A stretch of 64,000 bases of DNA from Paenibacillus glycanilyticus (lineage in GTDB: Bacteria; Bacillota; Bacilli; Paenibacillales; Paenibacillaceae): positions 62,001-126,000 of the forward strand of contig NZ_JAMBNP010000014.1 of NCBI RefSeq assembly GCF_023715145.1, read 5' to 3'. The translations under genes were made by a program, and so were the position numbers. The notes below the pieces were generated by a model. The model was not told the DNA's origin and ran no database searches. It was given only the letters and a program-made list of their open reading frames with translations. This document shows, in pieces, positions 36,712-45,835 of this stretch (the first letter of the stretch is position 1; each line of letters starts with the position of its first letter).

Positions 36712-37426
36712 GGTAAGCGGACTTAAGAAGTCGTTTGGCAAAGCGCATGTCCTGACCGGCATCGATGCGGAAATCGCAAAGGGCGAGGTTGTCGTAGTTA
36801 TCGGGCCGAGCGGCTCCGGCAAAAGCACCTTCCTTCGATGCTTGAATTTGCTCGAGACGCCAACAGGCGGCGAGATTGAATACGAAGGCAAGCTGCTGAC
36901 CGACCGGAACGTTAATATCAACGAGCTGCGTCAAAGCATGGGCATGGTATTCCAGCAGTTTAATCTTTTCCCGCATAAGACTGTCCTGGAGAACGTCACG
37001 CTTGCTCCAATCAAGGTGCTGAACACGCCGAAGGAAGAAGCGGAGAAGATTGGCCTTGAACTGCTTAGACGGGTTGGTCTGGAAGAGAAACGCGATGCTT
37101 ATCCGAACCGTTTGTCCGGCGGGCAAAAGCAGCGTGTTGCGATTGCGCGCGCGCTTGCGATGCGTCCTCATGTGATGCTGTTTGACGAGCCTACATCGGC
37201 GCTGGACCCCGAAATGGTCGGCGAGGTGCTTGATGTCATGAAATCGCTGGCGAAGGAAGGGATGACGATGGTGATCGTCACCCACGAGATGGGCTTCGCT
37301 CGCGAGGTAGGCGACCGTTTATTATTCATTGACGGAGGACAGATTGTCGAGCAGGGACCTCCAAGAGAAGTATTTGGCAATCCGCAGCATCCAAGAACGA
37401 AGGAATTCCTCAGCAAAGTATTATAA
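36704..37426 (+). CDS. Amino-acid ABC transporter ATP-binding protein
   Basis: A 240-residue ATPase that powers the importer with the two preceding genes. Walker [11 protein letters not shown] loop [10 protein letters not shown], signature LSGGQKQR, Walker B VMLFDEP and the His switch THE are all intact. It belongs to the GlnQ/ArtM group. GTG start at 36704 with GAGAGGAGG upstream, overlapping the permease stop. Confidence 0.93.
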   Translation: MIKVSGLKKSFGKAHVLTGIDAEIAKGEVVVVIGPSGSGKSTFLRCLNLLETPTGGEIEYEGKLLTDRNVNINELRQSMGMVFQQFNLFPHKTVLENVTLAPIKVLNTPKEEAEKIGLELLRRVGLEEKRDAYPNRLSGGQKQRVAIARALAMRPHVMLFDEPTSALDPEMVGEVLDVMKSLAKEGMTMVIVTHEMGFAREVGDRLLFIDGGQIVEQGPPREVFGNPQHPRTKEFLSKVL

Positions 37427-37439
37427 GGAACATAAGAAA

Positions 37440-37480
37440 AGAGACCTTTTAAAGGAGCAGCTCCTTTAGAAGGTCTCTTG
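37440..37480. terminator. Convergent terminator
   Basis: Long imperfect stem AGAGACCTTTTAAAGG-type / CCTTTAGAAGGTCTCT. A T tract (TCTTTTCTTA) follows on the minus strand, so it mainly ends the phosphatase transcript; it can also fold on the plus strand. Confidence 0.65.
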
Positions 37481-37509
37481 CAGTTAGCGGGGATCTTTCC
37501 TAGCGGGGT

Positions 37510-38775
37510 TTATTTCTTAACTGTAATATTCAAGGCTTGCGCGAGCTTGTTGAAGATGGAGGTATTCTCAAAAATGCCTGTGAACAGCTCGGAGCCTGCG
37601 CCAATTGCCGTAACCGGAACGTCAACGCCCGTATGGCCGGAGGTTGTCCAATCCACCACAAAGCTCATTTTGGAGTTTGCGATGGCAAATGGGCCGTCTT
37701 CGCCGGAGATTGTTTTGCCGTCCGTAGACTCGTCCGAGGCATCAACCTCTTCAACCGAGAAGCCGCCTGTTTCGTGGTCGGCAAGGACAAGTACCAGCGT
37801 ATCCGGGTGCTTCTTGGCGAAGTCCTTCGCTACTTTAACGGATTTGTCCAATTCCTGGCCGGCTTTGATCGTCAGCTTGGCGTTATTGTTATGCGCCATT
37901 TCATCCGTAGCTTCTTCTTCGACCATAAGGAAGAAGCCTTTTTTGTTGGTGGAGAGGGTGTCGAGCGCTTTCTTCGTCATATCGGGCAGGGAGACGATAG
38001 GGTTGTAGACATCGCCTTCTCCTTCAGGCTTTTGCTGGAACATTTCTTCGTTAGCGAAGAGGCCAAGCAGCTTGCCTTTTGCTTTGCTCATGTCCGTTTT
38101 GTTCGTGACGTACGTGTAGCCGAGCGATTTCGCTTTTTTCACGAGATCGCCTTGCGTCCCTTTGCTTTTCTCGGAAGGATCAGCCGCCGTCTCGTCCGCG
38201 AAAGCCCCTTTGTTTCCTGCAGGGTACCAGAAATCCTCGCCGCCGCCGAGAAGAACGTCAACCTTCGCCTTCGTTAAATATTGCAGGGCGATGTCGCTTT
38301 GCTTCGAACGGTCTTCCACGTGGGAGGCAAAAGCCGCCGGCGTAGCATCCGTAATTTGGCTTGTTGTTACAAGACCGGTCGACATGCCTTTATCCTTCGC
38401 ATATTCCATAATCGTTTTTACGCTTTTTTTGTTCGCGTCCACGCCGATTGCGCCGTTATACGTTTTTACGCCGCTGGCATAAGCCGTAGCAGAAGCGGCG
38501 GAGTCCGTAATGGCAGTTGTGGAGCTAGTATGAATGAGGCCGACATACGGCATTGAATCCATTGCCAGCTGCCCGCTCTCGCCTACTGTGGCAAGACGAA
38601 TGGCATCACGCTGAGCGGTTCCCATGCCGTCGCCAACGAATAGTACTACGTTTTTTGCTTTTTGCGTCGCTGCACTTGCCTCATTGCTGTTATGAATGCC
38701 CGTATATCCGGTAACGACAAGTGCGGCTGCCGCCGTGCCAAGCAATGCTGTTTTCAAAGCTTTTGTGCCTTTCAT
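37510..38775 (-). CDS. Alkaline phosphatase (PhoA family)
   Basis: A 421-residue secreted phosphomonoesterase. A signal peptide covers about residues 1-36 (ends NEASAA). The metal/nucleophile parts are intact: VLFVGDGMG (first Asp), TDSAASATA with nucleophile Ser92, the EEATDEMAHNNNA stretch and LADHETGGF. The family length fits Bacillus PhoA/PhoB enzymes. The start codon follows AGGAGGAGA. A possible PhoP site lies upstream. It should release phosphate from organic esters outside the cell. Confidence 0.93.
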   Translation of the reverse strand: MKGTKALKTALLGTAAAALVVTGYTGIHNSNEASAATQKAKNVVLFVGDGMGTAQRDAIRLATVGESGQLAMDSMPYVGLIHTSSTTAITDSAASATAYASGVKTYNGAIGVDANKKSVKTIMEYAKDKGMSTGLVTTSQITDATPAAFASHVEDRSKQSDIALQYLTKAKVDVLLGGGEDFWYPAGNKGAFADETAADPSEKSKGTQGDLVKKAKSLGYTYVTNKTDMSKAKGKLLGLFANEEMFQQKPEGEGDVYNPIVSLPDMTKKALDTLSTNKKGFFLMVEEEATDEMAHNNNAKLTIKAGQELDKSVKVAKDFAKKHPDTLVLVLADHETGGFSVEEVDASDESTDGKTISGEDGPFAIANSKMSFVVDWTTSGHTGVDVPVTAIGAGSELFTGIFENTSIFNKLAQALNITVKK

Positions 38776-38853
38776 TCTATTATCTCCTCCTAATTGAATG
38801 CTCTCGCTTCAACTGCATCTTACAGAGCTTCTATTAGGAGAATGTACGAGGAA

Positions 38854-38870
38854 AGTAAAACTTGTGTAAA
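38854..38870 (-). promoter_or_regulatory. Possible Pho box
   Basis: On the minus strand TTTACA, five bases, TTTACT, the spacing of PhoP direct repeats (TT[A/T/C]ACA). Only two repeats are clear, about 80 bases before the phosphatase start. Confidence 0.4.
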
Positions 38871-38917
38871 TAATTTGCATTAATAGGAGTTAAGTAGGAG
38901 TTTGCTGGAAAATCAGT

Positions 38918-39418
38918 CTATAGTCTCACAAACTCCTGCACCCAATAAGTCCGGTATCGGCTGTCGGTTGTCCCGGGAGCGTAACCCACTCCAAGATGGG
39001 TGAATTTGGAGGATAGAATATTGGCCCGATGGCCCGGACTATTCATCCAAGCTTCCATAACCGCGGCGGGAGTCCGTTGTCCGGCAGCGATATTCTCGCC
39101 ATATGCGGTCCACGCGACGCCAAATTGCGTCAGCATTTGCCCGGGAGTGCCATACGTAGGGGATATATGATCAAAGTAGTTATTATCCCGCATATCCTGC
39201 GCCTTGGCTTCCGCGGCTTCAAAGAGCACTTCCAGTCTCGCGAGAGGCAGCAATCCCGCGGCTTCGCGTTCCTGATTAACAAGCGCAAACACTTCATCCT
39301 CAAAGGTTTCCTGTAAAGGATAGAGCAGATCCGTTTTCGTATTATTGTCGGCGGTTTTCTTGGCGGCAGTCTTCTTGGTTGTGCTAGTCTTCCTTACCAC
39401 AGTTTTCTTCTTCGTCAC
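38918..39418 (-). CDS. CAP/SCP domain protein with Lys-rich N-terminus
   Basis: A 166-residue protein. From about residue 40 it is a CAP (SCP/PR-1) domain: ALVNQEREAAGLLPL, FDHISPTYGTPGQML, YGENIAAGQRTPAAVMEAWMNSPGHRANIL and GVGYA. It resembles spore-associated YkwD-like proteins. Instead of a signal peptide the first 35 residues are Lys/Thr-rich (KKK, TTKKTAAKK), which may bind nucleic acid or anionic polymer. Start is GTG with GGGGGA eight bases upstream. The role of bacterial CAP domains is mostly unknown. Confidence 0.82.
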   Translation of the reverse strand: MTKKKTVVRKTSTTKKTAAKKTADNNTKTDLLYPLQETFEDEVFALVNQEREAAGLLPLARLEVLFEAAEAKAQDMRDNNYFDHISPTYGTPGQMLTQFGVAWTAYGENIAAGQRTPAAVMEAWMNSPGHRANILSSKFTHLGVGYAPGTTDSRYRTYWVQEFVRL

Positions 39419-39525
39419 CCAAATTATCCCCCTAATCGCTCATGCTGCTGGAATATGATATTCTATTCATACGATCAAGTCTGGTTTGGATGGTTGGTCA
39501 GGTTGATAGAGTAGGAGTGATATTA

Positions 39526-40005
39526 TTGTTTAACGGAAGCTTGTACACGGGCACAAGAGAAGAGAACTATGCGCTGCTTATCAAGCAACTAACGGGGCTG
39601 GTAGAGGATGAGCGCAGCCGGATCGCCAACCTGGCGAATGCTTCGGCATTGCTGGAACAGTTTCTTGATGATATCAATTGGGTTGGTTTTTACTTGCTCG
39701 AGGGGGATGAGCTTGTACTGGGTCCTTTCCAGGGGAAACCGGCTTGTACACGGATAAAGGTCGGCAAAGGGGTATGCGGGACATCGGTTGCGCGCAAGGA
39801 AGCCGTTCTGGTCGAAGACGTTCACCAGTTCCCCGGGCATATCGCCTGCGACAGTGCCTCCAATTCGGAGCTGGTTATTCCGCTGTACAGCGGCGGCCAG
39901 ATCGTTGGCGTGCTGGATATCGACAGCCCGTCCTTCAGCCGTTTCGATGAAACGGATCTTCATTATTTGACTATTTTTAACGAGCGGTTGGGTGCACATC
40001 TATAA
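39526..40005 (+). CDS. Free methionine-(R)-sulfoxide reductase (GAF type)
   Basis: Reduces free methionine-R-sulfoxide in the cytosol. The 159-residue GAF-domain protein carries the three family cysteines: C74 in KPACTRI, C84 in GKGVCGTS and C108 in HIACDSASNSE. The length fits fRMsr enzymes such as YtsP-like proteins. The frame is open from 39442, but TTG at 39526 with AGGAG eight bases before it restores the family N-terminus. Confidence 0.9.
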   Translation: MFNGSLYTGTREENYALLIKQLTGLVEDERSRIANLANASALLEQFLDDINWVGFYLLEGDELVLGPFQGKPACTRIKVGKGVCGTSVARKEAVLVEDVHQFPGHIACDSASNSELVIPLYSGGQIVGVLDIDSPSFSRFDETDLHYLTIFNERLGAHL

Positions 40006-40153
40006 AATCGTCCTAAAAAAGGGTACATGCTCAGTTTCTTGAACAATGTGCATCAGAATCCAAAATTCAGCAAACGCACAATTTTGGTGAATGCCTATAC
40101 CGTTTGGGTTTTTAAACATAGGATACTGTACATTAGTTAAAGGAGATGAACAA

Positions 40154-40276
40154 ATGAGCTACGGAGTAGGTCCTGTTGCAGGTGCCGGTTGCGGATATGG
40201 CGGCGGCAGCTCTTTCGGATTCGTTCTGGTCCTCTTTATTCTGTTAGTTATCATAATCAGATCCGTTTGGTTATAA
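40154..40276 (+). CDS. YjcZ/SscA-type small sporulation protein
   Basis: A 40-residue peptide: a Gly/Tyr/Ala-rich N-terminal half (MSYGVGPVAGAGCGYGGG) and one hydrophobic helix (FGFVLVLFILLVIII). This is the YjcZ family pattern, small proteins made during spore formation. ATG at 40154 follows AAAGGAGATGAAC. The longer frame upstream lacks a start site. Its presence supports a spore-forming host. Confidence 0.82.
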   Translation: MSYGVGPVAGAGCGYGGGSSFGFVLVLFILLVIIIRSVWL

Positions 40277-40291
40277 TTTCAGCTTAAATAG

Positions 40292-40336
40292 AAAGAGGCT
40301 GCCCTCGCCATTATGGCGTCGGGCAGCCTCTTTTGT
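40292..40336. terminator. Bidirectional terminator
   Basis: AAGAGGCTGCCC...GGGCAGCCTCTT with an inner CGCCAT/ATGGCG stem, then TTTTG. Its outer stem is the same as in the terminator at 43069. Confidence 0.88.
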
Positions 40337-40338
40337 TG

Positions 40339-41328
40339 TTACAGCAATTCGCGGCGAAGCTCCTCTGCCGATTTTGGCGAGAGCAGGCCAAACGGAATGT
40401 CAAATACGGTTTTGGCGCCCGACTGGCCGCTTGCGCTCAGACGATGGGCTGCTCTTGCGTAAGCAACAAGCACGCTTGCCGTAAATTCCGGATTGCTCTC
40501 CAGCTTGAGACCAAATTCGATCAGCTGCTTTGTGCCTTCGCCGGTTACGCCGCTGCGGATGACGAATCCGCCATGCGGCATGCCTTGATGCTCGGCTTTC
40601 AGCTGCTCTTCGGTAATAAAAGTAACCGTTGTATCATAATCGGAGAAATAATTCGGCATATTTACGATCGTTTGACGGATTTGCTCCTGATCCGCGCCTT
40701 CTTCGGCAACGACATAACATTCGCGAAGATGCTTCTCGCGCGTTGTAAATTCAGGTGTTTCACCGGAGCGGATCCGGTCAATAACGCTTTGCACAGGGAC
40801 GGTATATTGCACGCCGCCCTTCACCCCCGGCACGCGGCGGATAGCATCCGAGTGGCCTTGGCTTACGCCTTTGCCCCAGAAGGTGTAGTCCTTGCCGTCA
40901 GGCAGAATCGACTCGGCCAGCAGACGGTTGAGCGAGAACAGACCCGGATCCCATCCGGTCGAGATTACGCTCAGATTGCCGTTTTCCGATGCGGCACGGT
41001 TTACGGCCTCGAAGAACTCGGGGATTTTCGCATGCGTATCAAAGCTGTCGACGGTATTAAACATGCTTGCCAGGAACGGCGTTTGTTCAGGCAGATCGGT
41101 TGCAGAGCCCCCGCACAGGATCATAACGTCGATTTTTCCTTTATACGCTTCCGCATTCGCAATGGCTTCGAAGAGGATGCCCTCCGTGCCTGCTGCCAGT
41201 TTGGACGGTTCTCTCCGCGTGAACACGGCAACCAGCTCCATGTCGCTGTTTTGCGCGATGGCTTTATGTACCCCTTTGCCAAGATTGCCATAACCTACGA
41301 TACCTACTTGAATCTTTTGAATACTCAC
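40339..41328 (-). CDS. ddh: meso-Diaminopimelate D-dehydrogenase
   Basis: Converts tetrahydrodipicolinate to meso-DAP in one NADPH-dependent step, giving the lysine and peptidoglycan precursor. The 329-residue protein starts with the Rossmann motif VGIVGYGNLGKGV and continues with family-typical VFTRREP, CGGSATDLPEQTP, NTVDSFDTHAKIPE and STGWDPGLFSLNR. Length is normal. It is a single gene with a terminator at its 3' end. Many Bacillota use the longer succinyl or acetyl routes; Ddh is a shortcut found in some. Confidence 0.93.
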   Translation of the reverse strand: MSIQKIQVGIVGYGNLGKGVHKAIAQNSDMELVAVFTRREPSKLAAGTEGILFEAIANAEAYKGKIDVMILCGGSATDLPEQTPFLASMFNTVDSFDTHAKIPEFFEAVNRAASENGNLSVISTGWDPGLFSLNRLLAESILPDGKDYTFWGKGVSQGHSDAIRRVPGVKGGVQYTVPVQSVIDRIRSGETPEFTTREKHLRECYVVAEEGADQEQIRQTIVNMPNYFSDYDTTVTFITEEQLKAEHQGMPHGGFVIRSGVTGEGTKQLIEFGLKLESNPEFTASVLVAYARAAHRLSASGQSGAKTVFDIPFGLLSPKSAEELRRELL

Positions 41329-41445
41329 TTTTTTGCCCCTTTATTAAAAAGTTTGAATAAAATAACTCTTAACATCCTAACATGTCATGTAAGATATGTC
41401 CATGCTATAATATAAGGAATGACAGACGGAAAGGGAACGACAACG

Positions 41446-42447
41446 ATGAATAAAAGCATAGTACCGATTTATCTGCTGTCCGGATTTCTTGGCAGCGGCA
41501 AAACCACGCTGCTGACCGGACTACTGGAGCATTGGCAGGGACAAGGTCTCAAAGCGGCCGTAATTATGAATGAACTCGGCGATATTAATCTGGATGGGCA
41601 GATGGTCGGCAAGGATGTTCCGATGTCGGAGATGCTAAGCGGCTGCATCTGCTGCACGATTCGAAGCGATCTCAGCCTGGAGATTAAAACACTTGTTGAG
41701 ACGCATAAGCCGGATGTGATTGTTATTGAGTCAACCGGAGCAGCTAATCCGATGGAGATTATGGATGGGGTTACGGAAGCGGCACTATACTGCCGGATCG
41801 AGCTGCGGGGCGTAATAACCGTGGTGGATGGACCGGAGCTGCTGCAGCGCAGCCGGAGCGGGAAAGGCAAGACGTTTAAACTGATGCGCGAGCAGATCCG
41901 CTGCGCGACAAGGCTACTGCTTAACAAAGCAGATAAGCTGCAGCCGGATGAGCGGGTAGAGGCGCAGCAGCTGCTTAGGGAGATGAATGCGGTAGCCCCG
42001 GTAATGACTACGGTTCGCTGCAAGGTCGAAGACTGGACATTCCTTGACGGACAAGTCGATGAGGTGGCTCGGTTGTCAGCTGCACGTCAAGAGGAAACAG
42101 GCAGCGGGCTTGAGCATCATGCGGAACATCATCATCATCATCACACTCATGAGCATGTGATGGTGATGACTCATTACATGAACGGTGCGGTTGACAGCGT
42201 TGCCTTTGAGAATTTCCTGAAGGCTTTGCCGGATAACGTGTACCGGGCGAAAGGAATCGTATCCTTCACGGATACAAACAGCCGATTCTTGTTCCAATAC
42301 GCTTACCGGGAAACCGACTTTATCCGGATCACGCCGCAGGGCGAAGTGAACGATGTTGCTGTCTTTATCGGCGAGCATTTCTCGAAGGATAAGCTGCTTG
42401 AGGAGCTTCTTGAACTCGACAACCTGGCTGATGATTCGACAGAATAA
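41446..42447 (+). CDS. COG0523 (CobW/ZigA-like) metal-chaperone GTPase
   Basis: A 333-residue G3E GTPase thought to insert or deliver metal ions. Walker A GFLGSGKTT (13-21), the metal-binding GCICC (C67, C69, C70), LLNKADK and a histidine cluster (about 222-237) between the GTPase and C-terminal domains are visible. Most such proteins handle zinc, cobalt or iron; which one is not shown by the sequence, and no Zur-type operator was recognised. The first ATG at 41419 lacks a site; ATG 41446 follows AAGGGA. A His-rich exported protein follows. Confidence 0.82.
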   Translation: MNKSIVPIYLLSGFLGSGKTTLLTGLLEHWQGQGLKAAVIMNELGDINLDGQMVGKDVPMSEMLSGCICCTIRSDLSLEIKTLVETHKPDVIVIESTGAANPMEIMDGVTEAALYCRIELRGVITVVDGPELLQRSRSGKGKTFKLMREQIRCATRLLLNKADKLQPDERVEAQQLLREMNAVAPVMTTVRCKVEDWTFLDGQVDEVARLSAARQEETGSGLEHHAEHHHHHHTHEHVMVMTHYMNGAVDSVAFENFLKALPDNVYRAKGIVSFTDTNSRFLFQYAYRETDFIRITPQGEVNDVAVFIGEHFSKDKLLEELLELDNLADDSTE

Positions 42448-42557
42448 TGGGTTTGGCGCCAACTTATGTCTATCCGATCGCATGCTTGGGAAAAATAATC
42501 CATTAGGGAGCTCCAAGGCTCCGGCATCACGAATTGGATAGGAAGGTGTGGCAAGGC

Positions 42558-43040
42558 ATGAAGGGTAAATGGATCATCGGCGCATTCGCAGCGACTATGC
42601 TGCTTCTATCGGCTCCGGTCTATGCGGCGCAGCCGGAGGAGAAGGCACCACCCGCAGCTCAGGATAACCGCATGGAGGATGGCCCCAGACATGGCCATCA
42701 CCATGGACGCATGTTTGGCAAAAACGGCGAGGAGCACAGGCTTGAGAAGCTCCGCTATATGGCCGAGTATTTCGGCATCAAGACGGAAGGCAAGTCGGCT
42801 GAGCAGCTGAGATCAGAGCTGGAAGCGGCTAAGCAGAAGGATAAAGCGAAGTGGGAAGCGTTCAAGACGGAGCATAAAGCGAAGATCTTGGAGCATCTGC
42901 GTCAGAAGGCCAAAGAAAACGGCATCGCTACGGAAGGCAAAACGGCGGAACAGCTTCGTGAGGAGCTGCATAAGCTTCACCGGATGCATCATAAGAGCGA
43001 TGCGCAGCAAGAGCCGCAGCGAGATGTCAAACAGGGCTGA
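42558..43040 (+). CDS. Secreted His/Lys-rich protein with paired repeats
   Basis: A 160-residue protein of unknown function. A signal peptide (about 1-24, ends VYAAQ) is followed by a HGHHHGR segment and two copies of a module containing FGIKTEGKSAEQLRSEL and NGIATEGKTAEQLREEL, with a Lys-rich helix between them. The start ATG at 42558 lies ten bases from GGAAGGTG. Histidine content and the neighbouring metal GTPase suggest metal binding outside the membrane (inference). Confidence 0.65.
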   Translation: MKGKWIIGAFAATMLLLSAPVYAAQPEEKAPPAAQDNRMEDGPRHGHHHGRMFGKNGEEHRLEKLRYMAEYFGIKTEGKSAEQLRSELEAAKQKDKAKWEAFKTEHKAKILEHLRQKAKENGIATEGKTAEQLREELHKLHRMHHKSDAQQEPQRDVKQG

Positions 43041-43068
43041 GCACAGCCGGGACCATAGAATCAGGAAC

Positions 43069-43117
43069 AAAGAGGCTGCCCCGTTGCGAGTTGCGCACGG
43101 GCAGCCTCTTTTCTTTT
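43069..43117 (+). terminator. Intrinsic terminator
   Basis: AGAGGCTGCCC (43071-43081) / GGGCAGCCTCT (43099-43109), then TTTTCTTTTT. The arms repeat those at 40292-40336. Confidence 0.9.
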
Positions 43118-43298
43118 TCCTGGATCATCGATTTGTGACATAATTCGACATTAATCTGTCGAAGAATTGATTATTATGTCATAGGAATTGCTAGTTTTCC
43201 GTTGAATTTATCTTATTTTGTCAAGTATACTAGAAGCATATCATAAATTGGAAAATAACTTGCGGGTAGGTCTGGAGACTGAGGAGGAGGATAGAGTT

Positions 43299-45779
43299 TT
43301 GAAGAAAATAAGGCTCAGCATCGCACAGAAACTAATTACTGCATTGGGAGCTCTCATGCTGCTGTCTTATTCTCTATTAGTTTTTTTCTATCTGAACAAT
43401 CTCTATGACACCAGCCTGCAGAAGGGCGAGCTGCTCGCTCAGAAACAGTCTATCCAATACATAGACGAATTTACCACATCTATTAATAAAAGCTTGTCCT
43501 CTCTTACGACGGTAAGAGATTCCTTGCTTCAAATGCGAACCGATGCCGTGCAGAACCGACCTTATGCCGTACATATGCTTGAAGGTATTGTCCGCAATAA
43601 CCCGGATCTGATTGGCGTTTATACCGTATGGGAGCCGGATGCCTTTGATCAGAAGGATGGTCAGCATCGCATGGGAAGCAGCTATGATGATGCTACCGGT
43701 CGTTTTATCCCCTATATCATGCGCACGAATGTCGGTCTTAAGGCAATCCCTACGGCTAATTATAACAAGGAAGGGGAAGGGGACTTCTATCAGGCTGTCA
43801 AAAAATCAAAAAAATTTACCTTAATTGATCCGTATCCTTATGACTTGAACGGCAAGGAGATCATCGTAACCTCCTTTATTTTGCCGCTCCTCGATGAGAA
43901 CAGCCAGTTCCTTGGCATTGTTGGCGGCGATGTTTCGCTTCAGACGGTGCAGGAGAAGATCCGCAAGATCCGTCCGTTAAACGGCCACGCCAGCATTATT
44001 ACGTCCAATAACTATTATCTCGCTAATGGAGCTTACCCGGATCTCGTCATGAAGCCTTATGAGATGTGGCAAGGCGGAGGATCCATAAGCGATTATAAGA
44101 TGAGCTTTTCTACCATTCAGTACACTCCGGACCGTTATGCGAAAGGGCAGATGCTCCGGATGCTTATTCCCATTCAGATCCAGGACTTTACGTGGCATTT
44201 CGAGATGGCCATTCCGAAGGGCAATATGCTGACTCAGTTCTATTCCTCGCTGTGGAGCTCGATTTTGCTGGCGGTCTTTACTCTTGTGCTAATGTCGCTC
44301 CTTGCCTTGCTTCTGCTGAAGAAGATTGTGCTGGAAAATATTAAGAAGGTTATTCAGGTTACCTCGGCCGTGGCGATTGGCAATGAGAGGCTGAAGCTGG
44401 ATATCCGGACCAACGATGAATTTGAGACGATGGCGAATCATTTTAACCGAATGGTTGATTTCCGCAAGGAAGCCGAGCATCTGATTCAGCATCAGGCCAC
44501 GCATGATATGGTTACGGGGTTCCCCAACCGTTATGGTTATGCGCGGTACATGGAGACCAGAACGGACGGCAGCGGACAAGTCGCATTGCTGTATATTGAT
44601 TTGGACCGGTTCAAAATTATAAACGAGACGCTTGATTATACGATGGGGGATCTGCTGCTTAAGCAGGTTGGGGACCGGATTGTGGAAGTAACCGGCCATT
44701 CCGGCCAGGTTTTCCGGTTTGGCGGCGATGAGTTTGTTGTTCTTCTGGATGAGATCTGCTATTTGGGAGAGGCTACCGCAATCGCCGCTCGCATCCTTAG
44801 CGTCATCGCCGAGCCGATCAAGATGAGGGGGAGGCTCTTCTATCTGACGGCCAGCATCGGGATGAGCGTGCAGCAGGAATGGACGGCTGAGACGGGCGAC
44901 CGGCTTGTGAAGGAATCCGATATCGCCTTGTATGTAGCGAAGAAGCAGCGCAATACCTACAAGCTTTATTCGCCGATGATGAACGATGTCCCAACGAAAG
45001 AGCTTATTTTGGAAAATAGTATGTTCGAAGCGCTTGAGAATAATCAGTTCATGCTTCATTATCAGCCCAAGCTTGAAATTGAAACCGGCCGTATTTATGG
45101 CGTTGAGGCGCTGCTGCGCTGGAAGCATCCGGAATTTGGCATGGTATCTCCGCTTGAATTTATTCCAATCGCCGAGAAGACGGGCTTTATTATTTTGCTC
45201 GGGGAATGGGTGCTGAGGACGGCTTGCCGGCAGGTGAAGCTATGGGAGCAGATGGGGCTGGATTCTATTCTGGTCAGCGTAAACATGTCGATGATGCAGT
45301 TCCAGCAGAAGGACATAGTGGCTAGTATCAAGTCCATCATCGCGGAAGCGGGCGTGCGCCCGGAGCAGATCGAACTGGAGCTAACGGAATCGATCTTTAT
45401 GGAAAACCCGGAGCATACGCTGCAAATATTGCATGAGCTTCAGGAGCTGGGATTAAAGCTTTCCCTGGACGATTTCGGCACGGGGTACTCGTCGCTTAGT
45501 TATCTGCAGAACATCCCGATTCATTATTTGAAGCTGGACAAATCGTTTATCCGCGGCATCGTGACGGATATCCGCAAGCAGATGATATTCAAATCGTTGA
45601 TCGTCATTGCTCATAACCTGAACATGATGGTTGTTACGGAAGGCGTAGAGACTGCGGAGGAGCTGCAGATTATCAAAGAGCATAACTGTGATTTGATGCA
45701 GGGGTATCTGTTTAGTCCGCCGGTTACGCCGGAGAGATTCGTTGAATTGTTCCGTTCGGTTAAAGCATCCGGAGAATAA
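43299..45779 (+). CDS. Membrane GGDEF-EAL protein with dCACHE sensor
   Basis: An 826-residue c-di-GMP enzyme. First helix at about 14-36, a large extracytoplasmic dCACHE domain (to about 345), a second helix and a HAMP segment, then GGDEF (475-479) and EAL (603-605, EALLRW) domains. Both signature motifs are intact, so it may make and break c-di-GMP; which activity dominates cannot be read. The frame opens at 43218, but TTG at 43299 has GGAGGAGG before it and gives a normal MKKIRLSIAQK start. No neighbour reveals its output; the EPS and pilus genes elsewhere in the window are possible targets. Confidence 0.9.
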   Translation: MKKIRLSIAQKLITALGALMLLSYSLLVFFYLNNLYDTSLQKGELLAQKQSIQYIDEFTTSINKSLSSLTTVRDSLLQMRTDAVQNRPYAVHMLEGIVRNNPDLIGVYTVWEPDAFDQKDGQHRMGSSYDDATGRFIPYIMRTNVGLKAIPTANYNKEGEGDFYQAVKKSKKFTLIDPYPYDLNGKEIIVTSFILPLLDENSQFLGIVGGDVSLQTVQEKIRKIRPLNGHASIITSNNYYLANGAYPDLVMKPYEMWQGGGSISDYKMSFSTIQYTPDRYAKGQMLRMLIPIQIQDFTWHFEMAIPKGNMLTQFYSSLWSSILLAVFTLVLMSLLALLLLKKIVLENIKKVIQVTSAVAIGNERLKLDIRTNDEFETMANHFNRMVDFRKEAEHLIQHQATHDMVTGFPNRYGYARYMETRTDGSGQVALLYIDLDRFKIINETLDYTMGDLLLKQVGDRIVEVTGHSGQVFRFGGDEFVVLLDEICYLGEATAIAARILSVIAEPIKMRGRLFYLTASIGMSVQQEWTAETGDRLVKESDIALYVAKKQRNTYKLYSPMMNDVPTKELILENSMFEALENNQFMLHYQPKLEIETGRIYGVEALLRWKHPEFGMVSPLEFIPIAEKTGFIILLGEWVLRTACRQVKLWEQMGLDSILVSVNMSMMQFQQKDIVASIKSIIAEAGVRPEQIELELTESIFMENPEHTLQILHELQELGLKLSLDDFGTGYSSLSYLQNIPIHYLKLDKSFIRGIVTDIRKQMIFKSLIVIAHNLNMMVVTEGVETAEELQIIKEHNCDLMQGYLFSPPVTPERFVELFRSVKASGE

Positions 45780-45789
45780 GATGCGAAGA

Positions 45790-45834
45790 AAAGGCGCTCT
45801 TATCGTCAACATGACGATGAGAGCGCCTTTTATC
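45790..45834. terminator. Bidirectional terminator
   Basis: AAAGGCGCTCTTATCGTC-type arm pairs with GACGATGAGAGCGCCTTTT around a short loop. Lies between the convergent GGDEF-EAL and lipoprotein genes. Confidence 0.87.
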
Positions 45835-45835
45835 G

